Assembly: GCA_030591105.1 (NCBI GenBank)
Contig: JAUVBS010000042.1
Span: 1 to 9,986 of the forward strand
Direction of reading: 5' to 3'
Source of the DNA: a bacterium
GTDB taxonomy: Bacteria > Krumholzibacteriota > Krumholzibacteriia > LZORAL124-64-63
Length of the DNA: 9,986 nt
A model generated the notes under the pieces. It ran no database searches. It was not told the DNA's origin and saw only the letters and a list, made by a program, of their open reading frames with translations. This document shows positions 6,162 through 9,986 of this stretch, piece after piece; the first letter of the stretch is position 1, and every line of letters starts with the position of its first letter. The position numbers and the translations under genes are program-made.

Positions 6162-6575
6162 GTGCGAGATCGTAGGGGATTCGGCCTCGCGGAAACCGCG
6201 GTCGTGATCGTGATTATCGGCATCCTGGCCACCATGGCGATTCCCAACTTCATCCAGGTGAAGAAGCGGGGGATGGAGGCAGCGGTGAAGGGGAACGCTC
6301 ATGTCTTACAACTGGTAGTCGAAGATTGGTCCACGAGGCATCTGGGTGTGCTGCCGGACCTGGCTGATCTCGATTCGTCGCTATTTCCCGGCGGCGTATT
6401 TCCGGATAATCCGTTCACTGGCGATCCTTTCCTGTTGGGCCCGGCGGGAATCTACACCCAAGGCAACCTCGGCTATATCCTGGTGGGGGGTATCTATATG
6501 ATCGAGGGCTACGGTGCTGCCGCCGACGCCGGTCCGGGCAGCGATGGCATTATCGCCAGACTGACCAACGGCTGA
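6162..6575 (+). CDS. Second type IV pilin, divergent paralogue of the preceding pilin
   Basis: A 137-residue prepilin from GTG 6162: leader MRDRRG, then mature FGLAETAVVIVIIGILATMA, about 131 residues. Over the first 83 mature residues, ungapped alignment by eye gives about 50 identities to the upstream pilin, including VKGNAH, GVLP and PDNPFT. This indicates tandem duplication. Glu+5 is kept, but +2 is Gly (usually Thr), +4 is Ala and +6 is Thr, in the segment that packs in the pilus core. It has no cysteine. GTG 6162 was chosen over ATG 6114 because it follows AGAGGGGG (6149-6156) by five bases, gives a normal 6-residue leader, and suits the predicted transcript start; the ATG would give a 22-residue leader. 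It could be a minor pilin, an alternative major pilin or a specialised subunit. In M. xanthus pilG occupies this slot, and this protein is clearly a pilin. Confidence 0.88.
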   Translation: MRDRRGFGLAETAVVIVIIGILATMAIPNFIQVKKRGMEAAVKGNAHVLQLVVEDWSTRHLGVLPDLADLDSSLFPGGVFPDNPFTGDPFLLGPAGIYTQGNLGYILVGGIYMIEGYGAAADAGPGSDGIIARLTNG

Positions 6576-6577
6576 CC

Positions 6578-6595
6578 GTACGGCCCAATCCGTAC
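6578..6595 (+). terminator. Weak hairpin after the second pilin gene
   Basis: GTACGG (6578-6583) and CCGTAC (6590-6595) can pair as a 6-bp stem with a 6-base loop, three bases after the stop codon. There is no T tract. It may be a weak 3' end signal or mRNA stabiliser; the evidence is slight. Confidence 0.25.
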
Positions 6596-6609
6596 CGCTA
6601 GCGTGCCGC

Positions 6610-6625
6610 TGGCACCGGCGTTGCA
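6610..6625 (+). promoter_or_regulatory. sigma54 (-24/-12) promoter of the ABC transporter/pilD operon
   Basis: TGGCAC-N5-TTGCA is a full consensus match. With C6624 as -12 the start is near 6636, giving a leader of about 83 nt before ATG 6719, almost the same length as the pilA leader. The leader contains a small hairpin GGCAG-CGGG-CTGCC (6649-6662). The -24 box overlaps a short inverted repeat, GTGCC-GCT-GGCAC (6603-6615). This points to PilR control of the four genes downstream. Confidence 0.88.
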
Positions 6626-6718
6626 ACAGCACCGGATCGATGGTAATGGGCAGCGGGCTGCCTCGGGCGGGATGCCTGAAACAGCCTAGCAACATGCGAC
6701 TTAGCCAAGGACACGAAG

Positions 6719-7735
6719 ATGGACGGTAGCGGGCTGGTTACAAATCCACCACCACAGACGGTCGAACGGCCGGTCTCGATCCACGGCGAGGCCGAAATAG
6801 CTCTGAAGGTCCTGGGCCTCGAGAAGGTTTTCCGGAGCGGCTTGCGGCGGCGCAAGACGGCCGCCATCCGCGGCATTTCCTTCCTCGTTCGGCGCGGTAC
6901 GGTACTCGCCCTGCTCGGCCACAACGGCGCGGGCAAGACCACGACGCTCAACTGCATCCTCGGCCTGGTAAAGCCCGACGCTGGTCAGGTGAGTATCTTC
7001 GGCTACGACCACCGCCAACGGTCTTCCCGGGCGAAAGTCGGGTATCTGCCGGAGCGTCCCAACTTCTACGAGTACTTGACCGGTCGCGAGCTGCTTACGT
7101 TCTACGCCGACCTGCTCGGCATCTCTCCGCGCGAACGTTCGCGGCAAGTCGATTCGGTGCTGACCACTGTCGGCATCACCGCCCGCGCCGACCTGCGGTT
7201 GCGTAAGTATTCGAAGGGGATGCTGCAGCGGCTCGGGCTGGCGCAAGCACTGCTCGGCGCACCGGAACTGTTGATACTCGACGAGCCGATGTCGGGACTC
7301 GATCCGCTCGGGCGGCGCGAGGTGCGCGATCTGCTGGCTGGACTACGCGACAGCGGCACAACCGTCGTCCTCTCGTCGCACATCGTGCCCGACGTAGAAA
7401 TCCTGGCCGACGAGGTCGTGATCCTCCGCGAGGGACTGTTGGTGGCGACTCACCGTCTCGACGCGTTGCCCCGCGACTGCGTCTACGAGGTCCGCCTCGG
7501 CGAGCTACCGACCGGCGACGATGCGGCGGACGTGCTCCGTGCCTGCCGCGTGGTCCGCGGTCGCGGCGGAGGTGGGCCGGCACTGGTCGAGAGCTGCACG
7601 CCGGTCGACCTCGCCCGACTCCTCGATGTCTGCAGCCGTACGCAGATCGATATTCACTCGGTCCAGACGCGCCGGCACGGTCTGGAAGACCTCTTTCTCG
7701 AAGTGATGGGCGAACAGAAGGTGCCGTTATGTTGA
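6719..7735 (+). CDS. pilH: ABC transporter ATP-binding protein, PilH-type
   Basis: A 338-residue ABC ATPase with a ~28-residue N-terminal extension before the domain starts. Walker A is GHNGAGKT (67-74), the Q-loop region is GYLPERPNFYEYL (Glu where Gln is usual, common in this subfamily), the signature is YSKGMLQRLGLAQALL (164-179), Walker B is LLILDEP (184-190), the D-loop is SGLDP and the switch is His221. About 100 further residues form a regulatory C-terminal part. All catalytic motifs are intact. In M. xanthus the ABC ATPase gene pilH lies at this place in the pil cluster and is needed for piliation; the symbol follows that usage, not the CheY-like PilH of Pseudomonas. The start is ATG 6719 with AAGGA at 6707-6711. 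The gene overlaps the permease gene by 7 bp (7729-7735). The substrate is unknown. Confidence 0.85.
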   Translation: MDGSGLVTNPPPQTVERPVSIHGEAEIALKVLGLEKVFRSGLRRRKTAAIRGISFLVRRGTVLALLGHNGAGKTTTLNCILGLVKPDAGQVSIFGYDHRQRSSRAKVGYLPERPNFYEYLTGRELLTFYADLLGISPRERSRQVDSVLTTVGITARADLRLRKYSKGMLQRLGLAQALLGAPELLILDEPMSGLDPLGRREVRDLLAGLRDSGTTVVLSSHIVPDVEILADEVVILREGLLVATHRLDALPRDCVYEVRLGELPTGDDAADVLRACRVVRGRGGGGPALVESCTPVDLARLLDVCSRTQIDIHSVQTRRHGLEDLFLEVMGEQKVPLC

Positions 7736-8499
7736 GACGGATCCGGGCGGTGGCGCTCAACACCTACCGCGAGACGGTGCGCGATCGCATCTTCTATCTG
7801 GTCGGGTTGTTCGGGCTGGTACTGGTCGTCAGTAGCGCCGTGCTGGCGCCGCTGTCCGTCGGTGCGCAGGAGAAAATCGTCATCGATGTCGGCCTGGGTG
7901 CCCTGACGCTATTCGGGCTACTGGTAACTGTGCTGGTCGGTAGCAACATGGTGCACAAGGAGCAAGACAAGCGCACGGTCACGACGATCTTGGCCAAACC
8001 GATCTCGCGCCGGGAGTATCTACTAGGCAAATTTCTGGGTCTGAGTCTCACGCTGGTTGCGATGCTGGCCGTGATGTCGGCGCTATTCGTCGCGGTGATC
8101 CTGGCAACGCCGGCGTCATTCGGCATCCGTTATCTCGCGGCGTTCTACCTGGCGTATATCGAGCTATTGCTGGTGACCGCGGCGGTGGTGCTGTTCTCGA
8201 CCGTGACTTCGCCGCCGCTCGCAGCGGTGCTGACACTGACCCTGTTCGTGATCGGACATCTGAGCGAATCGCTACGTTCTTTTGGCGCCCTGCTCGGTAG
8301 CCCGTTGCAAGCCCGGTTGGCAGAGTTGGTTTACTACCTGGTGCCCAACCTCGAGATGTTCAACGTGCGGGGGGCGGTGGTGCACGGCGATACGGTAAGC
8401 GGCGAGCACCTGTTACTCGCTACGGCCTACGGCCTCGGCTACACGGCGCTGTTGTTGATCGTCGCCGGTGCACAGTTCTCGCGGAAGGAACTGCGGTGA
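7729..8499 (+). CDS. pilI: ABC-2 type permease, PilI-type
   Basis: A 256-residue integral membrane protein with about six hydrophobic segments (near 21-43, 52-74, 104-126, 135-158, 162-178 and 229-249), the ABC-2 exporter architecture. Between segments 2 and 3 lies the cytoplasmic coupling stretch KEQDKRTVTTILAKPISRRE followed by YLLGKF, typical of this family, which would contact the ATPase encoded just upstream. The start ATG 7729 overlaps the end of the ATPase gene by 7 bp and has GAAGG at 7717-7721. The stop overlaps the next start by 4 bp (GTGA). Tight coupling of the three genes implies one complex. By position and family it corresponds to M. xanthus PilI. Cargo and direction of transport are unproven, though ABC-2 permeases generally export. 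Confidence 0.83.
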   Translation: MLRRIRAVALNTYRETVRDRIFYLVGLFGLVLVVSSAVLAPLSVGAQEKIVIDVGLGALTLFGLLVTVLVGSNMVHKEQDKRTVTTILAKPISRREYLLGKFLGLSLTLVAMLAVMSALFVAVILATPASFGIRYLAAFYLAYIELLLVTAAVVLFSTVTSPPLAAVLTLTLFVIGHLSESLRSFGALLGSPLQARLAELVYYLVPNLEMFNVRGAVVHGDTVSGEHLLLATAYGLGYTALLLIVAGAQFSRKELR

Positions 8500-9200
8500 G
8501 CCGACGCACCTGGTTACGGCACTTCGCCACGGCGGGCACGGCCGCAGTTCTAGCGGTCGTCTGTGTGCTGGCGCTGAGCCGTTACGACCGCGTCGTGGTG
8601 TCTCGGGAGTCACAAGAACGACTCTACTTTCCCAGCGGCCAGTTCTTGCGCGAAGCGGCTTGCGGATTCCGCGAGGTAGCCGCGGACTATTACTGGTTCC
8701 GGGCGGTTCAGTACTACGGTGGGTACCGCAAAGGCGAACACGACATGCGGTACTTCGATTTGCTGATCGATTCGATCACTCGCCTGGATCCACGCTTCGT
8801 CGAGGCGTACTACTTCGCATCGCTGGTCTACAGTCTCGACTACGGCGATATCCCGCGCGCGGTCGATGTCCTTGGCCGCGGTATCGTGCACAACCCCGAG
8901 GTCGCCAGCCTACCGTTTCACGCGGGCTTCCTGTACTACGTATTCCGCAAGAACTACCCACGGGCGCGGCTCTGGTTCGATGAGGCGGCTGCGCGGCCGA
9001 CCGCTTCGGAATTTCACAAGCGGTTCGCGGCATATGCGCGGCGTAAGGCCGGCGATCTGGAGGGATCGCTCGGACTCTGGCGGCACCTGCGTGACACCGC
9101 GAGTAATCCGGAACTGCGCGATGTGGCTTTGGAGCACATCGCTATATGTGAACGCGAGCTCGCCAAGCGCCGAGCCTCAACCGGCGCGGTACAACCTTGA
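8496..9200 (+). CDS. Membrane-anchored TPR-like protein of the pil ABC transporter operon
   Basis: A 234-residue protein. Residues 11-28 form one hydrophobic segment after MSRRTWLRHF, so it is probably anchored in the inner membrane with the rest in the periplasm. The remainder is helical and repeat-like. TPR-type units can be placed near 66-99 (DYYWFRAVQYYGGY), 101-134 (VEAYYFASLVYSLDYGDIPRA), 138-170 and 175-205; they are rich in Tyr, Phe and Ala. The start is GTG 8496, overlapping the permease stop by 4 bp, with GGAAGGA at 8483-8489. Coupling to the transporter suggests an accessory subunit that holds the exported substrate or links the transporter to the pilus machine. M. xanthus PilG is an accessory protein of the same transporter and may be the counterpart, but I cannot confirm homology, so no symbol is given. 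Confidence 0.75.
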   Translation: MSRRTWLRHFATAGTAAVLAVVCVLALSRYDRVVVSRESQERLYFPSGQFLREAACGFREVAADYYWFRAVQYYGGYRKGEHDMRYFDLLIDSITRLDPRFVEAYYFASLVYSLDYGDIPRAVDVLGRGIVHNPEVASLPFHAGFLYYVFRKNYPRARLWFDEAAARPTASEFHKRFAAYARRKAGDLEGSLGLWRHLRDTASNPELRDVALEHIAICERELAKRRASTGAVQP

Positions 9201-9205
9201 GCGCC

Positions 9206-9986
9206 GTGTCCGGATGGACCGCCGCCCCGCCGGCGCTGTTGTTTGCGGCAGTCGCGCTGCTAGGCGCGTGTGTCGGCAGCTTCGTCAACGTGCTGATCTA
9301 CCGCTTGCCCCGAAACTTGGGTGTCGTCGCTGGTCGTTCGTTCTGTCCGGCCTGCCGTGTACGGATCGCGTGGTACGACAATATGCCGCTGGTAAGCTGG
9401 CTTGTTTTGCGTGGACGGTGTCGCCGCTGCCAGGCGGTCATCGGTTGGCGCTACCCGCTCATCGAGCTGACCGGAGCGCTGTGCGCGGTGGTGGGATTCT
9501 GGCGGTTCGGCATCGGTGCGACCGGGGCGGTGGCCGGCTTCTTCATGCTCTGGCTGCTGGCCGTCGCGGTCATCGACTGGGAGCATATGGTCATCCCGCA
9601 CACCTTGACGATCTCCGGTGCGCTGGTCGGTGTGGCCACAGCCGCGGTGACCGGGCTCGGTCCCGAGCGGGCGCTGCTCGGCGCGGCGATCGGCGCGGCG
9701 ATCGTATTGGCGATCTCGTACGGTTACCAACTGGTGCGCGGCCAGCAGGGCATGGGTGGCGGCGACGTGATGCTGATGGGTATGGTGGGTGCCTTTCTCG
9801 GGCCGTGGTCGGTGCCGGCGGTGCTGTTCGGGGGCGCGCTCTTCGGGACGGCTTTCGTGCTGCTGAGTCACCGCGGCCGGCTTGACGGTGAAGTGAAATT
9901 GCCGTTCGGTACCTTTCTGGCGGCGGCGGCAGGCGTGGTACTGTTGGCCGGGGAACCACTCATGGGCTGGTACCTCGGTCTGTTCG
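9206..9986 (+). CDS. pilD: PilD, prepilin peptidase/N-methyltransferase (3' end beyond window)
   Basis: The open frame runs from GTG 9206 to the window edge (260 codons), close to the full family length. It encodes the membrane aspartyl protease that removes prepilin leaders and methylates Phe+1. The N-terminal part has GACVGSFVNVLIYRLP and two Cys pairs, CPAC (47-50) and CRRC (72-75), the zinc-binding cytoplasmic domain of full-size PilD. Catalytic aspartates are D124 in VIDWEHMVIP and D187 in GMGGGDVMLM. This GxGD motif has Met where Lys or Thr is usual. PFGTFL near the end is also conserved. A TTG at 9197 overlaps the TPR stop (TTGA) and could be the real start. Neither candidate has a strong Shine-Dalgarno, so translation probably depends on coupling. 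Its substrates include both pilins here. Confidence 0.92.
   Translation, partial: MSGWTAAPPALLFAAVALLGACVGSFVNVLIYRLPRNLGVVAGRSFCPACRVRIAWYDNMPLVSWLVLRGRCRRCQAVIGWRYPLIELTGALCAVVGFWRFGIGATGAVAGFFMLWLLAVAVIDWEHMVIPHTLTISGALVGVATAAVTGLGPERALLGAAIGAAIVLAISYGYQLVRGQQGMGGGDVMLMGMVGAFLGPWSVPAVLFGGALFGTAFVLLSHRGRLDGEVKLPFGTFLAAAAGVVLLAGEPLMGWYLGLF

Noticed and set aside
9680..9703. Tandem 12-bp repeat GGCGCGGCGATC in pilD
   Set aside because: It encodes the membrane-helix run GAAIGAAI; a small coding repeat of no clear significance.
9260..9871. 203-codon - strand frame opposite pilD
   Set aside because: It is antisense to conserved PilD motifs, with low-complexity His/Arg/Thr composition and no start signal.
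8866..9885. 339-codon + strand frame across the TPR gene and pilD
   Set aside because: It is Arg/Gly-rich with no recognisable domain and overlaps two frames with clear family motifs; it is a GC-rich shadow.

Overview
This window is most of a type IVa pilus (T4P) biogenesis cluster. It comes from a GC-rich bacterium, and every gene is on the + strand. The order is pilT (3' part) - pilC - pilS - pilR - pilA - second pilin - ABC ATPase - ABC permease - TPR protein - pilD (5' part). This resembles the Myxococcus xanthus pil locus (pilB-T-C-S-R-A-G-H-I-D) and the start of the Geobacter one, which suggests a lineage of the former Deltaproteobacteria (Myxococcota, Desulfobacterota or Binatota-like). 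The sequence alone does not fix the phylum.

Layout. Bases 1-3584 hold pilT, pilC and pilS, packed with gaps of 15 and 3 bp, so they look cotranscribed. A 90-bp gap with a GC-rich palindrome precedes pilR (3675-5261), an NtrC-type sigma54 activator with an unusual acidic tail. A 259-bp gap follows. It contains an AT-rich stretch, a consensus sigma54 promoter (5413-5428) and a possible stem-loop at the predicted transcript 5' end, and it leads to the main pilin gene (5521-5943). A strong hairpin (5973-5999) closes that gene. A second, divergent pilin paralogue (6162-6575) has its own near-consensus sigma54 promoter (6083-6098). A third sigma54 promoter (6610-6625) precedes an overlapping operon: ABC ATPase, ABC-2 permease, TPR membrane protein and prepilin peptidase. 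The peptidase gene runs off the right edge and starts with GTG or TTG.

How they work together. PilS and PilR form the two-component system that drives pilin transcription through sigma54. PilD cleaves and methylates the prepilins. PilC is the inner-membrane platform on which the assembly ATPase (PilB, presumably upstream) and the retraction ATPase PilT act. The PilH/PilI-type ABC transporter is needed for piliation in M. xanthus, but its substrate is unknown. The main new point is that three separate sigma54 -24/-12 elements lie in about 1.2 kb. This suggests that PilR controls both pilins and also the transporter/peptidase operon.

No RNA genes, insertion sequences, CRISPR arrays or phage genes were seen. 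No stretch longer than 300 bp lacks a gene.
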